A DNA stretch of 64,000 bases, from contig JAWZYV010013019.1 of the NCBI GenBank assembly GCA_038373885.1, positions 186,001 to 250,000 of the forward strand. Reading direction: 5' to 3'. Below, piece by piece: positions 1-12,877 of the stretch. Positions within the stretch are counted from its first letter, which is position 1; every line of letters starts with the position of its first letter. Origin of the DNA: Cheiracanthium punctorium (Eukaryota; Arthropoda; Arachnida; Araneae; Cheiracanthiidae). The notes beneath the pieces were generated by a model that did no database searches, was not told the DNA's origin, and worked only from the letters and a program-made list of their open reading frames with translations. Made by a program: the position numbers and the translations under genes.

Positions 1-1374
1 TATTGTGTCCATATAAATATTATATGCTTCAAAAAACTAATTGTTAGCGATCTTGACAGCATCTTGACTATATATATATATATAAGTTTTTTCTCTAAAA
101 ACCTCAGCAATATTTTTTTGGCTTTTTAAACGCGTCTGTCAGTTTACGCTGAGACTATTCGAAAAAGCTAGATTAAAAACTGTCTTTTATAAAATCAATT
201 TCCAAAAACTTCCGCAAAGTTTGAAAATTTAGTTCGGGTTTCTCTCCCTCCGACTGTGTTCCCATTTACTGCAAATAACTCGACTACAAGAAAGCTGTTT
301 TCGATTCGAAAAGCAATGGGCGGATGCTTCCGAAATATTCCATTTCTCAGGTGCTTTATCGTTTTGTATCTTTTTTGTATGAAAGTGCTGCAAGAGGAAA
401 TTCATCTTTTGTTAAGGCCATGTCTTCATATTACCGGGGAACCCGAATGCAAGGAATGAAGATTTCATTTCCCATTCCTGCATTTTCTTTTTATTAGACG
501 AATATATTGAAAATCGTTTCCATGAAGGTGACAACTGTCAAATTAGTTTTCTTTTTCATTTTACCTCTTTATTCAGATATTGAAAATATTTATTCCGTTG
601 AAAATCTCTCATCAGTCTCATGGTATTAGGTTTAAAACGCGAGATTCCTTGCGAAGAGAAGTTTCTAGACTTTAAAATCGTGTGCAGTAGTTATTATTTT
701 TTTTCTTAATTTGTATTTACTAATGTGTGCAATTTGATCGAAAAAGTACTATATGAGGAATATTATATTTCTATTTTCATTTACTTTTTTCTTTTATGAA
801 GTACAAGTAAAGGCATTGACGGTTGGATCTTAGAATGTAAGATAATAGTTTTACAAAATCATTGTATTTTGGGGCATAAATACGAATGTACTACTAATGG
901 TCGTCTAAATTTTGTGAAATGGCTTCAGAATCCGTTCTACAGACTGTCATAAAAGAAAATCCTGTATCAGTTACAAAATACGTAGAAGAAAATCTTAAAA
1001 CTCGAGAACTTTGCAAAATGTATTACTCTTTGATATACTATTTTGTGCAATTTTATGTTTAAGGTTTTTTTATGGAAGTTTCATAAAAGGAATTGTTTCT
1101 TCGTCTATTACAGAGTGCAGTACAGCTTATGAAGAACTGCTCAAATATTTCTAGTCTCACCCAATTAGTTTATTTTTATTTGTGTTACAATACTGTAAAG
1201 TTGGTTTTATTTCATAGAGCTATAGCCTTAATGAAATTTTGATCGACTAAAAATCAATACATTTAAAATATTAGGCTAAACTGGGTAATCAAGTTAAATT
1301 TTATTGTACAAGATACTGTCAAGATCGCTAACAATTTGTTATTAGAAACATATAATATTTTTAAGGACACAATA
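1..1374. mobile_element. TA-flanked non-autonomous element with 68-bp inverted ends
   Basis: Bases 1-68 are the reverse complement of 1307-1374 with about nine mismatches. Both ends read TA then TTGTGTCC inward, which fits a Tc1/mariner-type element with a TA target duplication. The 1.37-kb interior has no reading frame resembling a transposase, so the element is either non-autonomous or too decayed to read. The left end coincides with the window edge, so I cannot see whether a larger unit extends further left. The superfamily is inferred from the TA alone. Confidence 0.75.
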
Positions 1375-3409
1375 ACTCGTTATAATTATGTATTTTAGTC
1401 AATAATCTTAATATTTACACTACTTCAATACTTTTAAATCACATATCACTGTTATTAATATCAAATTATTACTTTTTTCATAATAATAGCTAAATTTTTT
1501 GTTAAGTAATGTATGTAATAAGTCAGCAAATACGAGAAATGTTAGAATCGTTTAATATGCATTTTTTGTGTACATCCCTCTTGATATTACAAATATACAA
1601 ATTTCAAAGGTTTTAGTTTCCTTGACTGAACTAAACACAAGGTAAATAGATTTAAAACGATTTACAACAACATTAAAACTCTTTTTTCACTTTTTTTAGC
1701 ATTTAACTTTTCTTTCGAGAAAGTCACTAAAATATTAATTTGATAGGATTATTTCTGTTACAGCTATCAACAAATATGCTGTTAAAATAACATGAACAAA
1801 AATTATTTTATAACTTTATTGTTAGCTGAATTTTTTAAAGATGTTTTACCGGTTTTACCAAAACAAAAGGAAAGGAAAAATGTTCATAGGTTCTTTTTTT
1901 TTAAGAAACATGAGTCTTCACTAGTATTTGCTTCACTAGTATATAGTATTCACTAGTCTTCATGAGTATTGTACTGTGTGAACATGCTAATATAATATTT
2001 AAGTAATTTTTCTCTGTATAAGTAATGCATTTTCGAATTCACTTTCCAAAAGTAATTAAATAATGATTTCACAAATTTACAATCTTACGGCTTAAACGAG
2101 TCATTTTTTTATATTGAGAAACTTGTTTTAACACCTTTTCATGCACAAAACTTTTCTTTCTTAAGAAAAATATTGTATTCTGCGCAAAACTAAAACTACA
2201 GTAATGTTGATAGTCTCAAAAATATTTTAACCTTTCTAAATAGTAATACAATGTAAGTAATTATTTGTTTTAAAAAATATATAAATATTTAAGTAAAGAA
2301 AAGCATGTTAAAATAAAATATAAAAAGCGATTTTCATTCTATTTGCGTAATTTAAAAATGTTCTGAATGCTTAAAAAAATTGCTCAAAAATTAGCTTGGG
2401 AAAATAATACAAGAATGTTATTGCACAGTAAAAGCAGAGAGGTAAAGTCAAATAAGTTAAATAGATTTTTAACTGGAGTTTTGTCATTGTATAGTATCAG
2501 TAACTTAAAAGCACCTCAATATTTGTTAGTCTTTATATTTCCATTAATGACTATCCAAAACTATGTAACTTAACAAGATGTAAAATGTGATTTAAAAATA
2601 TAAAACCAGTGGCATGTTTAATCAAATATTGAAATATATAGTATCTATTTTAAGGATATGCCAAATTATATGATTTTGAGGCATTTAATGTACGTTTTAG
2701 CTCAATATTTTATTTTATCAGCACATATTCTAAAACAGTTTGTTTTTGAGACAAGAGTCTAAACTTTAACCAATATTTTACTAATATTTGATAAGCTCTC
2801 CCAAAAAAATATTTCACTAATAGCTAATTTTCCTATTTTAGTTTGATAATATATAATTAGTTTTTTAAAACAACTTAACGTTATAAAAATATGAGCTGTT
2901 ACTATATGACATGAATCACATAATTCACGGAGAACAATAATTTATATATGAAACTAACATAGGAAAATTGATTTATGCTCAAAAACTTTTTTGAGTGAAA
3001 GCACTTTCTTTTTCCATTTTAAGTATTTGCGAAAACTTTTTGATATACATCAATTAAGTCAAGCAACTAATGTTATAAAATACGTCCTGAGAAAAAATAT
3101 ATCAAGATTTTTTTTAATTGGATGATGTAAAATTGCCTGTCATTAAAATAAAAAATGTAATTACGTAACATGAATACATAAAACGCGTGAATGAAACAAA
3201 ACAAAAAATAAATAAGGAATTAATTTATAAATAATAATACAGAATAATATGAAGAATACAATATGAAAATGTAACTATACATGTGAGCGAAATAAGATCA
3301 TAAATCATAAAATATGAATAACACGACAGTATGAGAAAATGTATCTATAAAAAGTATTTTTTACAGTAAAACATTATGCCTTTAAATGAATAAATATGGA
3401 TTAAAATAC
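1375..3409. other. AT-rich stretch, nothing recognised
   Basis: No coding similarity, tRNA-like box or clear inverted repeat was seen. The 68-codon frame at 2367-2573 has AT-driven composition and no recognisable motif. Confidence 0.5.
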
Positions 3410-3417
3410 TGTGGAAT

Positions 3418-3660
3418 CAGTGGCGGATCCAGAATATTTTTTGGAGAGGTTAAATTTAAAAAAAATCTTATTTCACCCAATTAAAATGTGCTATAAATCA
3501 AAATTTTAGTCTAAACGAATGTGCGTGCTCTTGGGAGGGGCTAAGTAATAAAATATAATCATTTTAGCTATTTAAAGTGTATAATAAAGCAGAATGTTAC
3601 CATTTATCAATCTCTTTTGCGGGGCTGAAGCCTCCAACCCCTCCCCTGGATCCGCTACTG
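3418..3660. mobile_element. hAT-type MITE with 8-bp target duplication
   Basis: The left end reads CAGTGGCGGATCCAG and the right end CTGGATCCGCTACTG, a 15-bp inverted repeat with one mismatch. The element is bracketed by a perfect 8-bp direct repeat TGTGGAAT at 3410-3417 and 3661-3668. CAG ends plus an 8-bp duplication are the hAT hallmark. It is 243 bp long and non-coding. Confidence 0.9.
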
Positions 3661-3668
3661 TGTGGAAT

Positions 3669-5630
3669 AGCATAAAAAGCACTATAAATAACGACAACAA
3701 CAACCAAAAAAAAAAAAAAAACTCACAGGGCAATAGTGCATAAAGTCTACTAGATCATTAAATACTTGGGACAGACTGATCGAACCTTGTAACTTTACTT
3801 AAATTTTACATGATTCTGGAACTATATACAAGAAATGTTCAAGAAGGCATGTCATGAAAGCAGTTGCATGTTTTTCTATATAATCCTCAACCTTTCATTC
3901 ATGAAACACATTTTCGAGAGTCTAAGATCAGCATTAAGAAATCCCACGAGACATCGCAAACACGTTGTAACAAACGAAATATTCTTCATGTCATAATCTT
4001 CTATGAAACCTTTTAGCATTAATAAAGATTTCACCAGCCATTTCTCAAAGAATGTAATGCACTGTTACAAAAGTTCTGGTTGTCATTTCCTAATGTACTT
4101 CTTTCCCGTTCAAACTTAGCAGCAAGAATGTATAACGTTTCATTTAGAAATGCCTTTTAATGAAATTACATACTTTGAGTGGAATTGTATACATGAAATG
4201 AAATACATGAGGTTTATGTAATATTTTTTAATCATGAAAAGACTGGTCGAAGTGCTTGAATTCGTGAAATAGTTGATAATGAATATTTTGTACGGTGCGA
4301 ATGGATTAAAAATGATATTTCAGCACAAAAGCTAATTCTTCAGTATCACTATACAAATGTATTTTAAAAAACACAGGAAAAATGTAATTCAAAATATCTG
4401 CAATGTATTCTATAAAATATTTTTACACGATTAAATCTATATAGTACTTTAAAATACATGTTTCCTTATTACTTCTTAATCTGTCAATAAAAAAATAAAA
4501 ATATCTAATTTTCGATGGCTCGACCAATTTATTTTGGACCTAAAATTTTGCAGCATTTTATATAAATTTCTATATAACTTTTACTGTTTTTGCTTATGTT
4601 ACATTAAACTTTTTTCTAATTTTCTTGTTTTCCTTGTTATTCTATATCTAGTAGTTCCGAAAAACGCCGATGGTATTTTTCATACATGATAAAAAGTGGT
4701 AATGTCTTTGGAGAATAAATTCCATTAAATGATAGCTGTATAAATTTAAAGTTACATCATCAAAAGTAACCCATTTATAATATAAATTTTTTTTTCAAAA
4801 TTGCTTCTAGGTTGTATGAGATTTTACACAGCCATTTCCAAACGCATTTTTGTGCATGAAGTGTCTGATCATTCTTTAATGATACTCAATGTCTCTTATG
4901 GTGGATTACTTCAGGTTGAGAATATTTTACGTATTAATGTAGAAATATATTGTTTGTCGTACATTTCAGTTTTATTTTTACCAATTTTTAGCCCCTTTAC
5001 CTCCTGCGTCAACCGAATACAGCTTGGATACCCAAATTTGAGATGTCCGAACTGACTTCATTCAGATGAAAAATTCGTTATTCGTCCGTGAATCTAGAAA
5101 TGTTGAGTATTCTTCTTGAATAAATAATTCATTATTTTCTTAACAGATTGCAAAACTGGTGAGTTATATTTTCTCTGCCTCAGTAGACGGAAATGTGAGT
5201 GTAATCAGCTATAAAGGAGTGGACAATTTTTAGTTTCAGACAGTCGGATTGTCTTTCATTTTTAGTAAATAGTAGTTTGGCTCTTTTGCTCTGATTGGAT
5301 TGGATATCCCTGAGGTAAATATTTGTTTTTTAGGTTCTCCAGGCTCAGATTCGAACATTCCCACTACAGTTAAGCCATTTATTTTTTTAAATAAGAATTT
5401 TATGACTTTTGTGTGTATATAAATAACAAAATTAGACAGAAAGTAAAGCTCCATTTTTAAAGGGTTGTTCTGATATATATGCCACAGTCTAGGAATAACA
5501 TGCAGCATTCATATTCATGTTTCGAGTGCATACCTAGGTAACAGCAGTGCACTTGAAACAAAATATTGATCATTGATTCATGCATGGCAAAAAAGGAAGT
5601 AGAAGGCTTGCTCTTCAATCCCCGATTACC
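3669..5630. other. AT-rich stretch, nothing recognised
   Basis: An A-run follows the MITE at about 3706-3721. Frames at 4801-5055 (plus) and 5236-5508 (minus) match no family I know and have AT-biased composition. No RNA gene or TIR pair was seen. Confidence 0.5.
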
Positions 5631-5638
5631 CTTTTAAG

Positions 5639-5740
5639 CAGTGTTGCCAGATAGTGTTCATTTTCAAAAATTCCTACCTTTTTAAATATCATGTGGAAAT
5701 GCACTAGTGCTTTGGAAATGAATACTCTCTGGCAACACTT
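5639..5740. mobile_element. Short hAT-type MITE (102 bp)
   Basis: The ends are CAGTGTTGCCAGA on the left and TCTGGCAACACTT on the right, inverted with one terminal mismatch. They are flanked by a perfect 8-bp duplication CTTTTAAG at 5631-5638 and 5741-5748. It is non-coding and very compact. Confidence 0.85.
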
Positions 5741-6179
5741 CTTTTAAGACCAATTACCTTCATTAGGTGGAATATCATTGGATAAGCCCTTTGTACCATG
5801 TTCATATTTCACTTGAAGAAATCTACCATTCTATTTTCCAATAAAAATGTTCATTTTCATAAATGCACAGAACTATGTGTTAAACACAACAATACATTTT
5901 TACCAATATTGATTAAAACGTCTTGCTAATGCGATTGAGCCCGAAATTAATCCTCAAGAACGATATAAAATGTTTAGTATCGGGATGGGATCCGCAAAAA
6001 TATGCTGTCGGACTTTGTTTAAGATCCCTTGGTCTAGTTTAAACAGTGTAATTTATTTCGGGGTAAATTCAATCTATTTGGAGGTAATTACAATAAAATT
6101 GATGTTTTAATTTAATTTTATGACATGAGTAGAACTAAGCTGTCATTGTTGAACTTCCGGCACAATTTATTCACATGCA

Positions 6180-7234
6180 CTAGTTGGTAAAGCCTCCACC
6201 TGAAGCAATTACACCCTTAATCCTCCTGAGCATGCTTTCCACAAGTGTTTGGATCATTGACAGTGATATTTTCTTCCACTCGTCTTAGTGAAGTCACCGT
6301 TCTTTCACCGATTTTGGAATGTTGCTGCTCGCCCAGCTATCCAACACTTCCCAGAGGTTTTCTATAGTATTCATGCCTGCACTCTGGCAGGACAGTCCAG
6401 TCGTTCCGCCCCATTTTCATTATACCAATAGATGGTGGACCTCACAACATGACAAGTGGTGTTGTCGTCCTGGGAGTAACAATGATCCAACCCGTAAAAC
6501 TGCCACAGCGTAGAAAGCACATTGTTGTCAAGAATAGTGGAGTAGGAGTCGGCATTCAGCTTATCATGATTTGGGATCAAGGGTCCCATTAAAAACATCC
6601 ACAGACCATAATTCCAATTCTACCAAATTTTACTGTAGGCACAATGCACTCCGGCAAAAGGTGTTCTCCAAGCTTACGCCATACTCAGACACTGAGTATC
6701 TACCATCCGACTGGTAGAGATTGAACCATAATTCATCTCTCCAGAGATCAATTATGGTCCCCGAACCATATGGTTCAGGAATATAGAACCTATTTACATT
6801 CATCTACGGTCCAATTTCGACATGTCTTGCACCATCTAGACCGAGCAACGCAGTTGGCTTTTATAATCCGAGGCCTATGAGCGGCAAAGCAATCATAAAA
6901 ACTAAGAAAATGTGCTTAATTGAGGATGGTATTTATCGAAAGAATAGTTACATATGCTTGTTGGAACTCCTGGAGTATCTGGGCTATAGGTTTGGTGCGG
7001 TTTTTCTGAATTTTTTTTAGAGCAATCATCGGTTTATATCCCTTAGTTTCGCTGGTCTGCCCACCTAAAGCATATTCCGACATTTAACACTCACCTTCCA
7101 CTTCTTAATCACAAAAGCCACTCTCCATTTTAGAAAGTTTAATTCCCTATATATTTCCCTTAAGGATCGGCCATTTCATTATGTCCAAAAATTACTCCTT
7201 TCTCTATGTCAGACAGCTCTGAATTTCGTGGCAT
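6180..7234 (-). pseudogene. Tc1-like transposase, near full length, decayed
   Basis: Read on the minus strand, it starts at the ATG at 7234 with MPRNSELSDIEKG, a Tc1 N-terminus. It quickly hits a stop, and the helix-turn-helix part (SLREIYREL) continues in another frame. Around 6598-6371 one frame is open and carries the Tc1 core GPLIPNHDKLNAD, a degraded DD motif region (YSQDDNTTCH), and ELDCPA where the family has a DWPAQSPDLNP-type sequence. The C-terminus (EWKKISLSMIQTLV, then ASGGGFTN) ends at a stop at 6180-6182. The ~350-codon span matches the family. Several frameshifts and stops make it inactive. I could not find its terminal inverted repeats. Confidence 0.85.
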
Positions 7235-8149
7235 GTTGTATGCGACTAATGCCAATGCTCTTTTCTACAAAATATTTCAGTACAAAAGCCCTGACGTAGA
7301 TCAGGACCGCAGGTATCATGATTTGCATGGGTTTCCAAATAATTACTGATGGATAGTCTATATTGAAAAAAATATGTGCAGGTATTCATACAATATACAT
7401 ACATATGGACGCGTACATGCATATATTTATATTAACGAATATTTAAAATTACTGGTCTTCATCATTAAGAATAACACTAGCATGAAAGCAAACTATCAAT
7501 ACCAAGTAAGAATTATAAACTGCGTATCATCAAAAGTTTCAAAAAGTTGACCTCAAAGTTCTATTGTAACTCAGTATTATGCCCGCATCAGAGGGCATCA
7601 GTTTTAGACGCCCAGTTTATGTAAATTCACACACAATTACAAATGATACGAAATTGTAATTCAATTTCTAATTAATTTGAAATTCTCTAGTAAGTAACCA
7701 ATATCATATATAGCCCTGTAGTTGCTTTAACTACCCACTTCGAGCTGCAGGAATGGGAAAATAGTAGTACGGGTCTTGGTATTAGCTTCGGACTTCAATT
7801 TTTTTCCCCTCCAACCTGAGATTCACCTGCTACGAAATTTATCTATATGCAATTTTCGCAAACAGCTGTAAAACGTAGACATTTTTCTTTTATTTGAATG
7901 TAAAATCGAATAACCATGGCAGTTTAAGTTGCACAATAGAACTAACAAATTTGTAATATCCATATGGAGACACAAGTAAGTGAGATTAATTACAACAAAA
8001 GAGAAAATCTATCAAAAACTTTTAATTTGAAATTAATTACCTAACCAATCAAACTAAAGCGTGAAACTGTCCCAATTTTGTACACCCATAAATTTATTTG
8101 CTAAATTTGCGTTCAAAATGGGGTTTCATAGAAACATATTTCCACTTAT
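7235..8149. other. No gene recognised
   Basis: The part next to the Tc1 pseudogene (7235-7400) is probably element flank, but no TIR is evident. The rest is AT-rich with no recognisable coding or structural signal. Confidence 0.4.
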
Positions 8150-8720
8150 CCGAACACACAACCCTCTTTCAGTTTAAGCAACATGTATTACTTTTAAAGA
8201 TTAACATTGTTCAAAATCTGCGAAATGCGATAACGCTGTAAATCGAAGAAATAAAAAAAACTGACTGAGCATCAAGGTGAGTATCTCATTCATAAAAATG
8301 TAAACAATTTCCCTTTATCTTTGAAATATGTGTTCCAATAATTAATCACGGTTCTCATTTTTATCCTACCACAAGGTAGTAAAAAGCCGAACAAAGGGCA
8401 AAATCTTTGCTTTACAATTAAACTATCTAATCGCATTATCCCGAGACTTATTTCTTATTTCACAATTTATTCTCTTAGCATGCTCACAAGAATTTACAAT
8501 TTGTTTTTCGGTGCCTAAAGAAAAAAACATTGATACATCAGTAATTATACTCCTCTTAATTTTGTACTTCCATTAAAAGTAGGGAGGGGGGCAGTGGATT
8601 TCTTAAAAGTGGAGCCAGCTACTTCTTTATTGGATTGTTTATTTCTAGGTAAAAAAGACGAGATCTGTTTTGATTAATTGCCTTTAGTTGAAAGAATGTT
8701 TTTACAAAGTTTTGAAAAAT
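8150..8720 (+). repeat. Diverged duplicated block, copy 1 (partner at 11985-12460)
   Basis: This segment matches 11985-12460 in the same orientation. The clearest shared run is ACATTGATACATCAGTAATT, followed in both by TACTTCCATTAAAA and later TTTTGATTAATTGCCTT in the same order and spacing. There is no open frame common to the two copies, so the duplication looks non-coding. The boundaries are approximate. Confidence 0.7.
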
Positions 8721-9189
8721 CGAGAGATACTAAAATTTAAGATCTTGCTTTGAGAAATAGTCTGTAAATGTTTCCTGTTTTCTGAATTTTGGAAATTACA
8801 CTGTGAGCGAAAATTTTATTTCTTAAATATAAAACTCTATTATGTATCGTATGTATTGATAAAATGAAAATGGACAAGGATTTTCTCTTAAAAAAACATT
8901 CGTTAAATAAAACAAGGTGACAAAATGTGTTTCTAGTTAGTTTATTTCTTTTTTTTCTTTTCTCTTTCAATGGGCGTAAGAAATATTTCCTTTTTCTCCA
9001 TTATTTTGAATAAAATGTTTATAATTATTTCCATTAAGTGCATGATCTTAAATAATTCAATAAATTAAAACTTACTTATTTGTGAAAAACACTACCAGGA
9101 TCTCAGATTATTTATGCATTTAACATTGAGTTACTACTTTTAATTCAGTACAAGTTCCATTAGTGTAAATTACACTTTGTAATATGAAA
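8721..9189. other. No gene recognised
   Basis: Weak similarity to the 12.5-12.7 kb region may continue the duplication. The minus-strand frame at 8737-8970 is lysine-rich and AT-driven and resembles no family known to me. Confidence 0.35.
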
Positions 9190-9613
9190 TAGGGCGATTT
9201 CATATAAACATGTAGCGTATGTATGGTGAGTGAAAGGTGATTAAGTGTATGGGCAATTACCATACCCTTGATTCAATAAACAGTTTTACAAAATATACCA
9301 TACAAAACTGAATGATACTTTGTGATGAGAAAGGTACATACAAACTACTCATAAATATTATAACACTTAAGAAACAACTATGACTTCTCTGCCCATACAT
9401 CGATGTCTGTACTTGGTAGCATGAGGTACCCAGCAATTTTTAGTTGTGTGCTAAAATTCTACTTCTTAAGTTCTATAATCTTTATGAGTAGTTTTTATGT
9501 GCCTTTCTTATCACAAAGCATCATTCAGTTTTGTATGGGATATTTTATAAAATTGGTTATTGAATTAAGTGTATGGTAACTCATGCTACATGTTCATATG
9601 GAATTTCCCAATA
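9190..9613. mobile_element. Foldback MITE with ~170-bp arms
   Basis: The left arm (from TAGGGCGATTTC) and the right arm (ending GAAATTCC-like sequence then ATA) pair over most of their length. Matching inner runs include CAAAACTGAATGATACTTTG on the left and its near complement at 9515-9535. The centre around 9370-9460 is unpaired. TA at both outer ends suggests a mariner-type target site. The whole unit would fold into one long hairpin and has no coding capacity. Confidence 0.75.
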
Positions 9614-9682
9614 GTTAATTCAATACATTATTTTAGTATACATCATTGTTGCATGTTCATTACGAAACCGTAGCTCAGGATA

Positions 9683-10530
9683 TACAGGGTCGTTATAGTT
9701 AAACTTCCCCTATGAATAGTGCTCTATAGATAAAACGGGCGAACTGATTGTAACCAAAATTGGTATATTGGAATTATGATTTTGTTGCCGTTGTATCATT
9801 TAGGAATGTTAGTCTTTAACAATCCTTTCTTCTTAAATAAGCTTCCACCAGTATGCTAATTATATTAACAAGTAAAATATTCTGAAATGTTCAAGCACAG
9901 ACCATTTTTCTTCTCATTTTTTCTTTCCAATACAGAAAATAGCTTACAGTCAGCTCCTTTAAGGCTTAGAAAAGAGATTATCCCTTGTTTTCACTTTTGA
10001 AGACATTATTGAATAATGGCTGCCCATAGTTAATGTTTCCCTATTTAAGGAGGTAAACAGCGAAATGTATCAACTGAATAAATTCAGAATGCCAGCAAAT
10101 TCGAGGAAATCTGAATGACACCGTGGAAGAGGGAAATACGTTCCGTGCAAAAAAAAGTTCAAAAAATTATCACCAGATGGCGTTATACAATGCTCTTGCT
10201 GCTGATATGCAGATTCAGTTCTCCCGGCAGAGGTATAAAACATCAATTTCACAACCTCTTCATTTATCTTCTCGCTTGAGAATGGTTATTATTCAAGAAG
10301 ATCGTGCGATACTCGTGAAATTGTTTTACTCAAACGACGATTCTGTTTCACATTTGCGTTAGTATCGACGTTAAAAGGAATTTGAAAACGTCCAATGGCA
10401 GCGATGGGGCTACGAAAAATCCTAACGAAATTTGAAACAATGGGATCGTTGACTGTTGCATCACAGAAGAGGGTGGAAGTATGTTGATGTTTTTTACACT
10501 CTGATCGTGGCAGGGGTTACAGATGGTAGC
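9683..10530 (+). pseudogene. Mariner-type element fragment with transposase N-terminus
   Basis: The left end TACAGGGTCGTTATAGTT resembles the ends of the element at 55757-56558. From the ATG at 10282 the frame reads MVIIQEDRAILVKLFYSNDD and stops at 10362. A shifted frame then gives RPMAAMGLRKILTKFETMGS, which corresponds to the second half of the helix-turn-helix region in this family. The catalytic domain and right terminal repeat are missing. This is a 5' remnant with at least one frameshift. Confidence 0.7.
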
Positions 10531-10758
10531 TTCGAATAAAGATAAACACATTGAACATATTTTGCATTAATTATAGCATTTGAAGTAAAAATATCAATCG
10601 ATCAATTTGGTCAATTTAGTTATTTAAAATTTGCGATGTTTTCCTTATGTGTCTGTTTTGTTCACATTATAACATTCTGAGGCGTCATTCGGGCATTATA
10701 TTTTGAACTATATTTTTCTACAGAAGCCTTTCCCTTAGGACTTTATTAAGATTTTCAG

Positions 10759-10982
10759 CCCGACCGTGGGCGAGCGCACTGAACTGGGAGACGGAAGGTG
10801 CCTGTTTCAAATCCAGGTAGCGTGTGCCGACCTAACCGTTCGGAGTTTTCCGTGGTTTCCTCCGAAACTTTGCGTAAATACGGGTTAGAACCAATTAGAA
10901 AGACCCCCTACGGAGGACACCTCACCCATAGGCCTAGATCTCACGTGTACATAATCGGCCGTAATCCCACGACAACAACAAA
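10759..10982 (+). mobile_element. tRNA-headed SINE with 11-bp target duplication
   Basis: The head has an A-box-like TGGGCGAGCGC and a B-box-like GTTTCAAATCC about 36 bp apart. The tail is CAA-rich. A perfect direct repeat AAGATTTTCAG flanks it at 10748-10758 and 10983-10993, as expected for LINE-driven insertion. The body (GGAGTTTTCCGTGGTTTCC, then AATTAGAAAGACC and CACCTC) is shared in diverged form with the SINE at 48236-48466. The open frame across it is incidental. Confidence 0.88.
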
Positions 10983-10993
10983 AAGATTTTCAG

Positions 10994-11875
10994 TCAATTT
11001 AATAGTATTTTGATCAGTAATTGTACTGTACTCCGGCTTCAATAAAGAAAGTTTAATTATGAACAGTTTGAATTTAAATGTAAAAACATTCTTGCTTGGC
11101 AATAGTTTAGAGGAACACGTAAACTTATTATTTTCGTAACATAATGTAGTACTGAGTCGGAAAATATTCTTACATTTTATTAAATCACCACCAAAATAAC
11201 GTAATGTAGATATATTCTTTCAATAATACTTGGTAATAGAGTTGCTCAGCAAGTATTGTGCATTTATTTTCAATTACATGAAAATCAAATTTTCTTTTCG
11301 AAAAATGAAAAGTGTTAACATTTATTAGACTGTATAATTCAATCAGCAGCATGTAAGCAACAGTAAAGTGTAATTTTGCATTTAAAAAGAAAATGATACG
11401 ACTTTTAATATTTATTTGTTGGGTTTTTTATTTAAAAGTAAATTAGCAGCATTAAAATGAGATTTTCCTTTTAGAGATTAAAAATGAAATTAGTCTCAAT
11501 ATTTATTGTCCCATATTTTTCAAGTTGAACGTAAGTTAACCGAATTGAAATAAAATTTTGTTTCTTGAATAATAAAATTAATCTCTCGATATAATTCAAC
11601 GCATATATTTCAAATTAAAATTTTAAAATATACTTTGGCTTACTATCAACAGATTGGGGAAATGCTTTTATAACTTTATTGCACCAAGATTTGAAAATAA
11701 CATATTCATTACACTTGTTTATTTAAAAAATGTAGTCATACGTTCCATTTTTTTCCCATTTATTTATTCTTTTTATGCTATTTTCTTTTTTTTTTTGTAT
11801 ATTTATTTATTCATTTTCATGTTGACAGAAACAGTTTTTCAGATTCATAAAAATGTTAACATCTCTAATTCATAA
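10994..11875. other. AT-rich stretch, nothing recognised
   Basis: No recognisable coding sequence or repeat ends. The hydrophobic frame at 11654-11875 is a T-rich artefact. Confidence 0.45.
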
Positions 11876-12300
11876 TAGCTTTTGAATAATAACCATACTA
11901 TTTTACTTTTCCTTCCATCCCAAAATATAGGGACTAAAAAAAGGAGAAATCTCCATTTTGCAATATTTTTGTTCAATGCAATACAAACCTCTTACACGCG
12001 TAATGTACCTAAAAAGATTAAGTTTCAAATCACCGCTACACGCCAGGAAACTCAAGAAGTAAGTTTAATCCTTTATAACGGTGTCATACTCATAAAAACA
12101 TTGAGAAGCACTTATCAAAACATCTTTTGAATAATTAACATCAGTTTTTAATTCTCCTTCCACAACGAGATAGCAGAGACTCAAGAAAAAGGCTAAATCT
12201 TTATTTTGCAATTAATCGCGTTATACTGACACTTTTTTTTCTATTATATACCTCACGATAATACACAATTAGTTTTTCCCTGACTCAAGAAAACATTGAT
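11876..12300 (+). repeat. Two diverged tandem units of ~243 bp
   Basis: The first unit begins around CTTTTGAATAATAACCAT at 11879 and the second at CTTTTGAATAATTAACAT near 12123. Both continue with CCTTCCA, GACT(C)A then AAGG, and AAATCTxxATTTTGCAAT in the same order. Divergence is high, so the duplication is old. Confidence 0.6.
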
Positions 12301-12460
12301 ACATCAGTAATTATACCCCATTTAATTTTATACTTCCATTAAAAAGAAGGATTTCCTCTGAAAAATTGGATTATTTATTTCAAGGTGAAGGAGAAAAAAA
12401 TTTGGACACAAATCCGTTTTGATTAATTGCCTTCAGATAAAAGCTTTCTATAGAGCTTTT
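11985..12460 (+). repeat. Diverged duplicated block, copy 2 (partner at 8150-8720)
   Basis: Same order of conserved runs as copy 1, 3.8 kb away in direct orientation. It overlaps the local tandem units, so at least two duplication events are recorded here. Confidence 0.7.
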
Positions 12461-12877
12461 TTTTCTTTTTAAAAATAGAATAATTTAAAATAATCTCTGT
12501 CTGTGAAAAGAAAATGTACTGAGTACATGCTTCACCCATTTATTTCGACATAACAGTTTTAATTGCAGTTTTCTGTCCAAGCGTGAAATGCATTTGATAT
12601 ATATATGTATGTATGTATATATCTGGCCTTCACGAGTAAAAATTAGTGTAGTGCATCTAAGAACATAAAACTTTATTATTATTACAACATCAATGTATTT
12701 CAAAGCCCATCCTTCAAATGAAATATCAGTTTTATAAATGAAATATTGCAAACTTCTAACGCCTGTCACTCCGCTTTAAAGAAATAATTATTTCCTTAGA
12801 AGGGTGAATTAAACGTTTACTTTATCTTCAGAGTCGATTTAATCACATTTTACTTTGTTCCATTGAAACAAAACAAA
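12461..12877. other. No gene recognised
   Basis: AT-rich sequence with a short TA/GTAT-rich stretch near 12596-12621. The minus frame at 12485-12769 matches nothing I know. Confidence 0.35.

Noticed and set aside
5236..5508. 90-codon minus-strand open frame
   Set aside because: Unrecognised sequence in AT-rich DNA without supporting context.
11654..11875. Hydrophobic plus-strand frame
   Set aside because: Produced by T-rich sequence; no similarity to transporters or receptors.
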